From positions 1 to 64,000 of the forward strand of contig NZ_JAHCMU010000016.1 of the NCBI RefSeq assembly GCF_018449435.1: a stretch of DNA of 64,000 nt, in the 5' to 3' direction. Below, piece after piece: positions 52,659-60,665 of this stretch. How positions within the stretch are numbered: position 1 is the first letter of the stretch; each line of letters begins with the position of its first letter. Origin of the DNA: Flagellimonas sp. 389. Its GTDB lineage: Bacteria; Bacteroidota; Bacteroidia; Flavobacteriales; Flavobacteriaceae. The notes under the pieces are model-generated. The model did no database searches, had not been told where the DNA came from, and saw only the letters and a list, made by a program, of their open reading frames with translations. Position numbers and translations under genes: made by a program.

Positions 52659-53522
52659 ATGGATTCAACAGCACAAAACGCAGAGTTTATAAGAAATGGA
52701 GCACACACATTAAGTTTAAAAACATATTCAAATAGAGCTTCTGAAACAATTATGTTACTTCATGGAGGGCCAGGAGTTCCTGATGATATGTTGGAAATAG
52801 TTGAACTACTTAAAAATGATTTTCGGGTAATAACTTTTGAGCAAAGAGGAGTTGGACAATCGGTATGTAATGCGTGTGGATATGCTATGGAAGATTACAT
52901 TTCGGATATTGACGCCATTAGTGAAAACTTAAAAATAGACAGATTTCATCTGTTTGGACATTCATGGGGTGGCCTATATGCCCAGATATATGCAGAAGCA
53001 AGACCTAAGAAAATTAGAAGCTTATTTCTCTGTAGCCCAAGTTCCGGTACGAATGAAACATGGAAAAAGACTGAAAAGGAAGTCATGGAATTCAATAAGA
53101 AGAGTACATCCAAAAAAGAATGGATACAAATGGGCTGGAATTCGGTATTAGGAATGTTGGGAAGTGATAGCGCATATCAAAAGCTTTTTAAACAAGTACT
53201 TAAAAACTACCATAGTGCGTATGGTGAAGTGAAAATTGAAGAAGCTTTTTTTAATAAAATACATGCAGAGCCAATTAACAAGACTACAAAAGAAATCGTG
53301 AACTATAGGCCGCTGTCAATATTCAACAATCCAAATTATCCGATACTAATAACCTATGGGAAAACCGATATTTATGGAAATAGCAAAAATGAACTTCTAA
53401 AAAGATTTCCAACAGCTAAAGTTGAACTTATAGAAAAGAGCGGGCATATACCTTGGAAACATAACCCAACTGAATTTAACAGGATAGTAAATGAGTTCTA
53501 CCTTGCATATAAGTATCTATGA
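52659..53522 (+). CDS. Alpha/beta hydrolase, proline iminopeptidase-like
   Basis: I place the start at ATG 52659 (287 aa) because CGGAG lies 5 nt upstream; the frame opens 63 nt earlier. Motifs are those of prolyl aminopeptidase-like hydrolases: LLHGGPGVPDD (HGGPG), FEQRGVGQS, nucleophile elbow GHSWGGLYAQIYA (about residue 103), an aspartate in TYGKTDIYG and a histidine in EKSGHIPWKHNP. Other hydrolases share HGGPG, so the peptidase activity is only likely. Confidence 0.88.
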   Translation: MDSTAQNAEFIRNGAHTLSLKTYSNRASETIMLLHGGPGVPDDMLEIVELLKNDFRVITFEQRGVGQSVCNACGYAMEDYISDIDAISENLKIDRFHLFGHSWGGLYAQIYAEARPKKIRSLFLCSPSSGTNETWKKTEKEVMEFNKKSTSKKEWIQMGWNSVLGMLGSDSAYQKLFKQVLKNYHSAYGEVKIEEAFFNKIHAEPINKTTKEIVNYRPLSIFNNPNYPILITYGKTDIYGNSKNELLKRFPTAKVELIEKSGHIPWKHNPTEFNRIVNEFYLAYKYL

Positions 53523-53541
53523 AAATTAAAATACAGTGACT

Positions 53542-54036
53542 ATGAATTTAATCTTACAGACAATCTTAATAGGTATTGGAGCTACCCTTTTTATGGACTT
53601 GTATGCTTTGTTGTTAAAAATCTTCGGTATAAAATCGCTTGACTATAGATTTTTAGGCCGGTGGATAGGGCATTTCACAAAAGGGCATTTTCGTCATAAC
53701 CATATCATGAAATCCTCAGCTATGCCTTATGAACTGTCAGTTGGGTGGACTGCCCACTATCTCATTGGAATCACGTTCGCACTTTTATTGGTTTTTGCTT
53801 TTGGGAAAAAATGGTTGGAAAATCCAACCGTACTACCTGCTTTGTGTATTGGCATTATAACTATTATTGCTCCTTTTTTTCTGATGCAACCTGCTTTTGG
53901 ATTTGGTGTTGCAGGCTCAAATTTACCAGACCCTGGTAAAGCCAGACTTATGAGCTTTATAACCCATTCGGTATTTGGATTGGGTCTATACCTAAGTGCT
54001 ATAATTCTAAAGCAAATAATAGAAAGATTTGCTTAG
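53542..54036 (+). CDS. DUF2938 membrane protein
   Basis: The ATG at 53542 gives 164 residues; a GTG at 53536 is possible. It has about four hydrophobic segments (ILQTILIGIGATLFMDLYALLL, TAHYLIGITFALLLVFAFG, LCIGIITIIAPFFLMQPAF, SVFGLGLYLSAIIL) and the conserved RWIGHF of DUF2938, an uncharacterised membrane family. It follows the hydrolase by 19 nt and probably belongs to the same transcript. Confidence 0.88.
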   Translation: MNLILQTILIGIGATLFMDLYALLLKIFGIKSLDYRFLGRWIGHFTKGHFRHNHIMKSSAMPYELSVGWTAHYLIGITFALLLVFAFGKKWLENPTVLPALCIGIITIIAPFFLMQPAFGFGVAGSNLPDPGKARLMSFITHSVFGLGLYLSAIILKQIIERFA

Positions 54037-54367
54037 ATACATAAACACTACTTATAACAACCGTAAAAGCCGTTGTGATAGTTATTAATAGGTAACAACG
54101 GACAGCTATAAGTCTATTTAACAGGTCTTTTGTCAGTGAATATTAAAGTTAAAGTCTAAATGGTCCATCGGTTGAAATGTCATAATGAATCAAAATTATT
54201 TGGACTCCCTGGTTACGAACTGTACCTAAATACCAAGTAGCTCTACGTATTTATTTGCAAAAGCGTACAAGAACTTTTACAGACTTGGTTATGCTTGTAA
54301 AGAAATACATTTACTCTGTTCTCAATTCAAATAGTATCCTCTATATTTATTGAAACAATCGATTTTG
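54037..54367. other. Gene-free stretch with a nested inverted repeat
   Basis: No gene is visible. ACTTATA (54050-54056) pairs with TATAAGT (54107-54113), and inside it CCGTTGT (54070-54076) pairs with ACAACGG (54095-54101); the left and right spacers are 13 and 5 nt. The unequal, two-part arrangement again resembles attC-like sites in this region, but it could equally be a transcription terminator or an RNA fold. Confidence 0.4.
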
Positions 54368-54952
54368 ATGAAAACACAATTTGTCAGCAAATATGGAATA
54401 GATTTTAATCATGTGGAATCTTATGACTCGCCAGATGGAGAACAAATATTGCTAAAGAACCAACAATTCTTTAAAAACTATGAATACAAAAGGGATTGGG
54501 ACGGAACCCCCGTCAGGGTGATTAGATTGCAAGATGGTTCCACTAACTATGCCGATTACATAAAAACGAAGACCGCTACTCTATGCAGGCAAGTAAATGT
54601 ACTGAGCGTTGATGATAGGTACATAGATGACCTGACCGAGCAGGAATATTATGAGCTATGCGACTTTTATATCGCCCGCAAGCGATTTTTGGCACAGGTT
54701 GATGAAAGTAATTGTAAATCAAAATATAGGTTTAATAAATTTTTTCGTTTTAATGGATCAACGATAAGAGCAAGATTTCATAAAAACGGCGAATATGTTA
54801 TGCAAATTTTGAAACCTGACAGCACTTTACTTGTTGAAGAGTTAGGATTAACGGCCGAAATCCCATCAGACCAACTTAGAAATGAACTGACGGAAGCCGA
54901 ATATTACGAACTAAGCTTATCGCTTATGAATATGGACAAAGGTTTGTCATAA
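54368..54952 (+). CDS. Uncharacterised protein with an internal repeat
   Basis: The ATG at 54368 gives 194 residues; a TTG at 54350 adds six. There is no signal or membrane segment. The motif LTEQEYYELCDFYIA (about residue 89) recurs as LTEAEYYELSLSLM (about 174), each at the end of a unit that starts with a beta-rich segment, so the protein may be two tandem copies of about 85 residues. I do not recognise the family. It is convergent with the glycosyltransferase gene. Confidence 0.6.
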   Translation: MKTQFVSKYGIDFNHVESYDSPDGEQILLKNQQFFKNYEYKRDWDGTPVRVIRLQDGSTNYADYIKTKTATLCRQVNVLSVDDRYIDDLTEQEYYELCDFYIARKRFLAQVDESNCKSKYRFNKFFRFNGSTIRARFHKNGEYVMQILKPDSTLLVEELGLTAEIPSDQLRNELTEAEYYELSLSLMNMDKGLS

Positions 54953-54959
54953 ACCAAAC

Positions 54960-56198
54960 TCATTTATTGTTTTTAGCTTCAATCCACTTTGCCATGTACT
55001 TAGTACTTGCCATGGTTTGCTGTTGCAAAAGTTTTCCAATAAAATTATTGTTTCGATGCGAACACAATTCACTTTGAAGTGTTTTAAGATGTGCTTTCAG
55101 CTTTTCTTCCCAAACATCCTTATCGTATAATTGGTTTATTATGGATACTCCGCTTCGTTGAGCTTGCAGCCATTTTTTTTCATCACTATAAAGTGTAATG
55201 GCAGCTTTTGCAAATGTTTCCCAATCATTGGTAATTGTTCCGTTCCACGGCATACTTTCATGCATACCTTCTGCCCCAATGTCCGTAGTAATGCTCGGGG
55301 TACCATTTTTCATCGCATCTATTAGCTTTCCTTTGATTCCTGCACCAAACTGTAACGGTGCCAGTAACACACGGGATCTTCTCATAACTGATTCTAAATC
55401 CTTGGCCCAACCCTTCACATGAAAACCCTCTTTTGGGTTATGCATTTCTAAAACTTGCTGCGAAAGGTAAGCTCCGTGTATATGTAGCTTCGCATCTGGC
55501 AAAACTTTCGTGATTAAGGGCCAAATTTTGTTTTTTAGTATAGCAATCGAATCTACATTGGGAGCGTGTTTCCCATTGCCAATACAAACAAAATCTTTAC
55601 GATTTTCAAAATTGGGCCAACTTGTTATGTCTGCTTCTAAGTTTTTTTCCAAAAGAAATGGAAGGTGGAAAAGTAAGTTTGCTGGAAGCTGTAATCTGCT
55701 CTCCAAGATTTCAACTTCGTAGGAAGAAATTAACAGTGTACAATCAGAACGGTAGATACTGGCAACTTCACGGATAGTTTTTGGGTGATTTCTCCACTTT
55801 TTTAATGTGAACCCCTCCCCTTTCTCAACACATTCCGCTCTGGCTGTTCTAAGTGAATGTAAATCTTCCGTATTGAGTATTCTAATGGCATCTGGAGTAA
55901 ATTCCGCTACGCGCCATCCAAACTGTTCTTCGACCATAAATCGGTCAAAAACTACCAGGTTAGGATACAAGTCCTGTACAAACGTATCAAAGCTGGAATG
56001 ATTGAGTTTTAAGGAAACCGTTTCTACTTCAAGAGAATCCAAATCGAAACTATGCTCGGTCTTGGTTGCTGTTGTCCCAAAAATAATTTTGTAATCATGA
56101 GTTTTGAAGAAATTCATCAATTGCAACATACGATGCCCGGCAGCTGTTGTGGCAGGTTCTGGCCAAACGTAACCAATTATTAATACAGTTTTGTCCAT
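54960..56198 (-). CDS. Glycosyltransferase, GT-B fold
   Basis: The ATG at 56198 gives 412 residues; upstream 12 residues of the frame look non-native. The N-terminal nucleotide-binding half starts LIIGYVWPEPATTAAGHRML; the C-terminal half has LHIHGAYLS, FHVKGWAKDLESVMRRSRVLLAPLQFGAGIKGKLIDAMKNGTPSITT, the donor-binding E-x7-E-like region of GT4-type enzymes. Acceptor and sugar are unknown. It starts 36 nt after the end of the helicase gene and may be co-transcribed. Confidence 0.88.
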   Translation of the reverse strand: MDKTVLIIGYVWPEPATTAAGHRMLQLMNFFKTHDYKIIFGTTATKTEHSFDLDSLEVETVSLKLNHSSFDTFVQDLYPNLVVFDRFMVEEQFGWRVAEFTPDAIRILNTEDLHSLRTARAECVEKGEGFTLKKWRNHPKTIREVASIYRSDCTLLISSYEVEILESRLQLPANLLFHLPFLLEKNLEADITSWPNFENRKDFVCIGNGKHAPNVDSIAILKNKIWPLITKVLPDAKLHIHGAYLSQQVLEMHNPKEGFHVKGWAKDLESVMRRSRVLLAPLQFGAGIKGKLIDAMKNGTPSITTDIGAEGMHESMPWNGTITNDWETFAKAAITLYSDEKKWLQAQRSGVSIINQLYDKDVWEEKLKAHLKTLQSELCSHRNNNFIGKLLQQQTMASTKYMAKWIEAKNNK

Positions 56199-56234
56199 TA
56201 TTTTATGACCTACCTTGAAAAGAATAGCTGTCAA

Positions 56235-57773
56235 CTATAGCATTGCAGCAAATTTTTTGGAAATACTGGAACGTAATTTACGTTCATAATCTTCTTCCAA
56301 CCACTCTTTGTAGTTTTTGGTGTTGTTCATGATACAGTACGAATATTGGCGAACCCGATAGGCAATTTCCTCTTTAAGTTCTTTGGCCAAGATACGGGCA
56401 TCAAACACATCTTCGCTATTTTCCACACAAATTTGTGCATGTTGCTCAATACTCATCTCCAGCACCAATTTAGATTTTTTACCTTGGGCAAAGATTTTTT
56501 TGTACTCTTCTTTTATGTTGAACGTAATGTTTTCAGATTTGCTGAACTTCTCTTTGAGTTCTGCCGGCATCTCATACACAAAATCCCGCTCTATTTCATC
56601 ATCGTTTTTGATATTCTCTAAATAAAAATCGGGAAAATGGAATATTTCTTGCCAGTCCAATGGATCGTCCCACGGGCCAAATCTTGCAAGATTGTTCCCC
56701 ATATCAATAACCGAAAACTCGTCTTTATTAGGTAAAATACGCGATCCCCTTCCAATCATTTGAAAATATAGTGTGAGTGACCTCGTAGCACGGTTAAGAA
56801 TGATGGTTTGTACGCTGGGTTCGTCAAAACCTGTGGTCAGGATACTTACAGACGTAAGTATGGCATCGGGTGTATTCGCGAACCATTCCAATATTTCGCT
56901 TCGTTCGGATGCCGTGTTCTTGTTATCTAGATGCCTAATGTTGTAGCCCGCCTTTCTAAAAGTTTCATAAACGTATAGCGAAGTATTGATACCGTTGTTA
57001 AAGATAAGCGTCTTGGTTCCCTTGGCTATTTCTTCATAGGCAGAAACGAGTTTCCCCAACATACTGTGGTTACCGTAAAGCTCATCGGACGATTTTACGG
57101 TATAATCACCATGAATGCCCAGCTTTAGGGTTTTTAGGCTTACATCATAGCTGTAGAGGTTTGCTTTGGCAAGAAATTGTTTTTCTATCAAAGACTTAAT
57201 GGATTCCCCAATGATCAAATGTTTGTAATGATCCTTCATGGGAAGCTTTATATTGGAACTTAAGGGAGTTGCCGTTACCCCAAGTATTGTAGCTCCTTCA
57301 AAATATTTGAACAGTTTTCTAAAGGAATTGTAGTGTGCCTCATCGATAATGACCAGTCCAACATTGTTTATGGTAACTTTCTCTTCTTGAAGCCTGTTGT
57401 TCAAGGTTTCCACCATGGCCACAAAACACATGTATTCATCTTGGTCCTGAAGCTCTTTTACCTCACTGTTAATGATTTTATTGGCGACCCCAAATCCGTG
57501 AAGCATTTTAGATGTCTGCCTGCTCAATTCAATCCTGTGGGTAAGTACCATCACCTTCTTACCCGTATCCTGAATATATTTACGGGTTATTTCCGAGAAA
57601 ACCACTGTCTTTCCCCCACCAGTAGGCAATTGGTACAAAATATTGGTACCTGCCGGTAGCTCATCAACGTGTTTGAAGATTTTCTTTAAATCTTCTTTCT
57701 GGTAATCGTATAATGTTTTTTTGCTAACTGCTCTTTCTATCTCCAAAGGAAAACGGGATATTAAATGTTCCAA
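56235..57773 (-). CDS. SF2 DEAD/DEAH-box helicase
   Basis: The protein (512 aa) has helicase motifs in order: Q-motif-like YDYQKEDLKKI, Walker A LPTGGGKTVVF (about residue 53), motif Ia VLTHRIELS, DEAH box VIIDEAHYNS, motif III GVTATPLS, motif V STGFDEPSVQTIIL (as LTTGFDEP), and motif VI QMIGRGSRI. The last 120 residues are unique and helical. This is the family of short, UvrB/RAD25-like nucleic-acid helicases that occur in Bacteroidota with unclear function. Confidence 0.93.
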   Translation of the reverse strand: MEHLISRFPLEIERAVSKKTLYDYQKEDLKKIFKHVDELPAGTNILYQLPTGGGKTVVFSEITRKYIQDTGKKVMVLTHRIELSRQTSKMLHGFGVANKIINSEVKELQDQDEYMCFVAMVETLNNRLQEEKVTINNVGLVIIDEAHYNSFRKLFKYFEGATILGVTATPLSSNIKLPMKDHYKHLIIGESIKSLIEKQFLAKANLYSYDVSLKTLKLGIHGDYTVKSSDELYGNHSMLGKLVSAYEEIAKGTKTLIFNNGINTSLYVYETFRKAGYNIRHLDNKNTASERSEILEWFANTPDAILTSVSILTTGFDEPSVQTIILNRATRSLTLYFQMIGRGSRILPNKDEFSVIDMGNNLARFGPWDDPLDWQEIFHFPDFYLENIKNDDEIERDFVYEMPAELKEKFSKSENITFNIKEEYKKIFAQGKKSKLVLEMSIEQHAQICVENSEDVFDARILAKELKEEIAYRVRQYSYCIMNNTKNYKEWLEEDYERKLRSSISKKFAAML

Positions 57774-57991
57774 ATTATCAAACCTTACAAAATTAGGAGT
57801 TTTTTATACGTTCTTTGAGCTTTATTACATCAATTCTTTCAAGATACTATCAACAACTATTTGAACAAGGGTTTTTGGGCCATTTTTTACCCTACTCATA
57901 ACATTTTGATAACAATAACACTTGCCGTTTGGAAAATAACCTTTTATGATGTATAATGTAAGCTATAATCATTTAGAAACCATTTACACAT

Positions 57992-58855
57992 ATGAGGCAG
58001 CTTAAAATTATCAAGCAGGTAACCAATAGAGAATCAAAATCCCTAGATAAATACCTTCAAGATATTAGCAAAATAGATTTGATCACTGCCCAAGAAGAAG
58101 TAGAATTGGCCCAACGCATAAGGGATGGAGACCAGGTAGCTTTAGAAAAGCTTACCAATGCCAACCTAAGGTTTGTTGTTTCCGTTGCCAAACAGTACCA
58201 AAACCAGGGCTTAACACTTCCAGATTTAATCAACGAAGGTAATGTTGGCCTGGTAAAGGCCGCCAAACGTTTTGATGAGACCCGTGGATTCAAGTTCATC
58301 TCCTACGCCGTATGGTGGATCAGGCAGTCCATCCTACAAGCATTGGCGGAGCAGTCCAGGGTTGTGCGACTTCCACTTAACAAGATAGGTTCGATCAATA
58401 AAATCAAAAAGACATTTTCTTATTTGGAACAGGCCCATGAACGTCCTCCTTCCCCAGAAGAGATTGCCAAAGAATTGGATATGACGGTTTCCGAGGTGAA
58501 ACAATCGCTAAAGAATACAGGAAGACATGTATCGATGGACGCCCCGCTTAAAGAGGGAGAAACATCCAGTTTATATGACGTAATCAACTCTGGCGAATCG
58601 CCCAAACCCGATAAGGAATTGATGCACCAATCCCTAAACACGGAAATTAATCGTGCATTGGAAACCTTGTCGCCCAGAGAAGCTGATGTTGTACGCTTGT
58701 ATTATGGAATAGGAGATCAGCAGTCCATGACCCTAGAAGAGATTGGAAGTACGTTCGATTTAACCCGCGAGCGTGTAAGACAGATTCGGGAAAAAGCAAT
58801 TAGAAAGCTAAGACATGCTTCTAAAAGTAAAATACTGAAGTCTTATTTGGGATAA
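57992..58855 (+). CDS. rpoD: Housekeeping RNA polymerase sigma factor RpoD/SigA
   Basis: The protein (287 aa) starts [27 protein letters not shown], without region 1.1, as usual for Bacteroidota. Region 2 is [21 protein letters not shown] ... [30 protein letters not shown], region 3 [23 protein letters not shown], and region 4 [50 protein letters not shown]. It recognises the TTTG/TAnnTTTG promoters predicted above. A strong terminator follows immediately. Confidence 0.97.
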   Translation: MRQLKIIKQVTNRESKSLDKYLQDISKIDLITAQEEVELAQRIRDGDQVALEKLTNANLRFVVSVAKQYQNQGLTLPDLINEGNVGLVKAAKRFDETRGFKFISYAVWWIRQSILQALAEQSRVVRLPLNKIGSINKIKKTFSYLEQAHERPPSPEEIAKELDMTVSEVKQSLKNTGRHVSMDAPLKEGETSSLYDVINSGESPKPDKELMHQSLNTEINRALETLSPREADVVRLYYGIGDQQSMTLEEIGSTFDLTRERVRQIREKAIRKLRHASKSKILKSYLG

Positions 58856-58878
58856 ACCCCAGTTTAATTTATCATATA

Positions 58879-58909
58879 AAAAAAGGGGACATTTAACGTC
58901 CCCTTTTTT
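58879..58909 (+). terminator. Strong bidirectional-type terminator after rpoD
   Basis: AAAAAAGGGGAC (58879-58890) and GTCCCCTTTTTT (58898-58909) form a perfect stem around a 7-nt loop with A and T tracts on both sides. It lies 23 nt after the rpoD stop and 21 nt beyond the end of the minus-strand micro-ORF, so it can end transcripts from both directions. Confidence 0.85.
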
Positions 58910-58929
58910 AGATATACACTTTAAAAAAT

Positions 58930-59031
58930 TTAAGTACGGTTCAATTGGCTTATGTTAAAGTCGGTTAACATGTCATTTAAATCTTTGATGAAATTTAGGT
59001 AGGCCGTGTTTTCGTTGTTCTGATTTTTCAT
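58930..59031 (-). CDS. Micro-ORF, 33-residue peptide (second of tandem pair)
   Basis: This minus-strand frame encodes a hydrophilic N-terminus followed by TAYLNFIKDLNDMLTDFNIS. It aligns without gaps to the peptide encoded just upstream: Y-L-x-F-[IL]-x-x-L-N-x-[IM]-L in both. The start codon lies 22 nt after the first micro-ORF's stop, and its own stop is 21 nt before the rpoD terminator. Shared pattern, spacing and a terminator make real translation likely, but size and lack of a recognisable family keep confidence moderate. Confidence 0.5.
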   Translation of the reverse strand: MKNQNNENTAYLNFIKDLNDMLTDFNISQLNRT

Positions 59032-59053
59032 GGGATGTATTTTTAGATTTGGG

Positions 59054-59152
59054 CTATAAATAGTCAAGTTCCACTAATTCGTTAATGCTCAATATTTCGT
59101 TAAGTTCTTGAAGAAATGATAAATATTCTTCTCCGTAGGTGTCGTATAACAT
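59054..59152 (-). CDS. Micro-ORF, 32-residue acidic peptide (first of tandem pair)
   Basis: The frame encodes an acidic amphipathic peptide with core EEYLSFLQELNEILSINELV, similar to the peptide of the next micro-ORF (58930-59031). The hydrophobic residues are spaced as in a helix (Y, L, F, L, L, I, L). A 14-bp perfect palindrome lies 26 nt upstream of its start. Together the two frames look like a bicistronic unit read toward the rpoD terminator. No family is recognised. Confidence 0.5.
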   Translation of the reverse strand: MLYDTYGEEYLSFLQELNEILSINELVELDYL

Positions 59153-59177
59153 AATATTTAGGTCGTTTTCTATTTGG

Positions 59178-59191
59178 GTTATAATTATAAC
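59178..59191. promoter_or_regulatory. Perfect 14-bp palindrome upstream of the micropeptide pair
   Basis: GTTATAATTATAAC is a perfect palindrome with its right edge about 26 nt from the start of the first micro-ORF on the minus strand. It could be an operator or part of a promoter for the micropeptide unit. It is AT-rich, so chance occurrence is possible. Confidence 0.4.
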
Positions 59192-59339
59192 GTAAACCTA
59201 AATGAAAGATTATAAGAGTACAATATTTTGTGGTGAAATTCTTTTTTTGAGTTGTGAAATCGAAAAAAAGTTTTAAAAGGAGTAACTATTTATGGGAGAA
59301 AAATCAAATGAAAATTAAATTCGAACTTTTGCTAACAGG

Positions 59340-59714
59340 CTATTTTTCTGAATCAGAAAGTTCCATGTTAAAAATATCCAAGGAGAGTTCAAAATCAATA
59401 TCTAGATCCATATCGATTTTAGGTGGCTTAATATCAAACTCCTCATACAAAAAGCATAGGCTCATAGGCATGAGTTCATCTTCCAATTCAGTAACTTTAA
59501 TGTTGGATAACAGTTGTTCTTTAACGTAGAAGGCTTTGTTGCTAATGACAAGTTCAGAACAATTCTCAAGTTCTTCAAGCAAAGGTATTTCTTTCTTGTC
59601 CCCTACTTCTAAAATCTGGTCCAAAAGAATAAGTTTAGAATCCATATCCGATGCATACTCTATAAGATGATAAAAGATACTATGGTGATATTCGGGTAAA
59701 AAACCATCTTCCAT
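59340..59714 (-). CDS. Small acidic uncharacterised protein
   Basis: The 124-residue protein is strongly acidic, especially near the C-terminus (KIDMDLDIDFELSLDIF). It has no signal or membrane segment. A short segment IFYHLIEYASDMDSKLILLDQILEVG suggests helices. It starts 19 nt after the end of the pseudo-Hpt gene and is probably in the same transcript. I do not recognise a family. Frames on the other strand over the same region are shadows. Confidence 0.6.
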   Translation of the reverse strand: MEDGFLPEYHHSIFYHLIEYASDMDSKLILLDQILEVGDKKEIPLLEELENCSELVISNKAFYVKEQLLSNIKVTELEDELMPMSLCFLYEEFDIKPPKIDMDLDIDFELSLDIFNMELSDSEK

Positions 59715-59733
59715 GACAATACTAGTTTAATTT

Positions 59734-60540
59734 CTACATATTTCGCAATACATCAATTTCAAAATCGACCATTTCTTCAACTTTTGGGTATTCAACCAAA
59801 AATTGCTCGTACAAAAAATAAAGATGCTTGGTATCCTTGTCCGTTTTACAAACCGTAACAATTTGGTCGGTTATCTCTAAAAGGCTCACCGTTTTCATCA
59901 TCCGAAGACAGGGCTGAATTTTTTGGCAAGCATATTTGACTTCTTTAAAATCTTCAGTATCCAAATGAACTTTTAGACTACCTATAAATTCAAAAATATT
60001 CTGTTTGTACAACCGTATCAATTCCTCCAGCAGTTCCATTTGTCCCATGCACTCAGTGAGCACAGGTTTTAAATTTACCTTTTGGGCAAAAACAACAGAC
60101 TGTAAGTCTTTTTCTATTGAAAGTATATTTGAAGGCATATTGGTCTCATTTTTTGAATTGATTTCATGTATTTTATGACCATTTTCCAATTGTAGGCAAA
60201 CATTTTTGATCATTTGGGCAATTTCTTGCTGACTTTTGGACAGTCCAGTTTTTTGAAGCGTATTTATTAAATCGAGCAGTACATTGATATCACTCAATTC
60301 ATTTTCTTCTTTCTGAACGCTGAATGGTTCAGAGTTACCCTCAATGCCTACTCGCTGGTAAATTACATCCAGCTGCTCCATTTCGGAAATGCCAAATACT
60401 TTGTTCTCAAGACCGGATTTAAAACAATCAAAAGATCTTTTCAATTCACCTGCTTCAACCGTTCCAAGTTCTTCATAGGAAAAGTTGCTCAATCCTATTT
60501 CCAATTTTTCCAAATACAGTAATAATTCTCGTGTTCCCAA
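59734..60540 (-). CDS. Protein with degenerate Hpt domain
   Basis: The 268-residue protein is helical throughout. Residues about 170-262 fit a histidine-phosphotransfer four-helix bundle: EFIGSLKVHLDTEDFKEVKYACQKIQPCLRMM and FLYEQFLVEYPKVEEMV, with the pattern of A-x-H-K-[IL]-K-P replaced by A-C-Q-K-I-Q-P, so the phospho-accepting His is Gln206 and phosphotransfer is not expected. Residues 1-165 are an uncharacterised helical part (LLLYLEKLEIGLSNFSYEEL; LIRLYKQNIF). Such pseudo-Hpt domains can bind response regulators without phosphorylation. It is divergent from the dipeptidase gene. Confidence 0.6.
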   Translation of the reverse strand: MGTRELLLYLEKLEIGLSNFSYEELGTVEAGELKRSFDCFKSGLENKVFGISEMEQLDVIYQRVGIEGNSEPFSVQKEENELSDINVLLDLINTLQKTGLSKSQQEIAQMIKNVCLQLENGHKIHEINSKNETNMPSNILSIEKDLQSVVFAQKVNLKPVLTECMGQMELLEELIRLYKQNIFEFIGSLKVHLDTEDFKEVKYACQKIQPCLRMMKTVSLLEITDQIVTVCKTDKDTKHLYFLYEQFLVEYPKVEEMVDFEIDVLRNM

Positions 60541-60665
60541 ATTTTCTATATATGTTGCTTACACTATTAAAAATCCTGATTTAAAGAAGGTTTCCCAACT
60601 TATTGTTCCAAACCGTGTCCATTTTGTTGTCAAATTGCTTTATTTGTAGGTGTAAACAAACCATT

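Noticed and set aside
58911..59339. Region after rpoD as plain non-coding DNA
   Set aside because: The two micro-ORFs share a peptide pattern and sit in a tidy palindrome-to-terminator arrangement, so the region was kept as probable genes instead.
59254..59529. 91-residue plus-strand frame
   Set aside because: It is opposite the small acidic protein gene. The minus-strand frame fits the orientation and spacing of the pseudo-Hpt operon better; the Ser-rich product looks like antisense.
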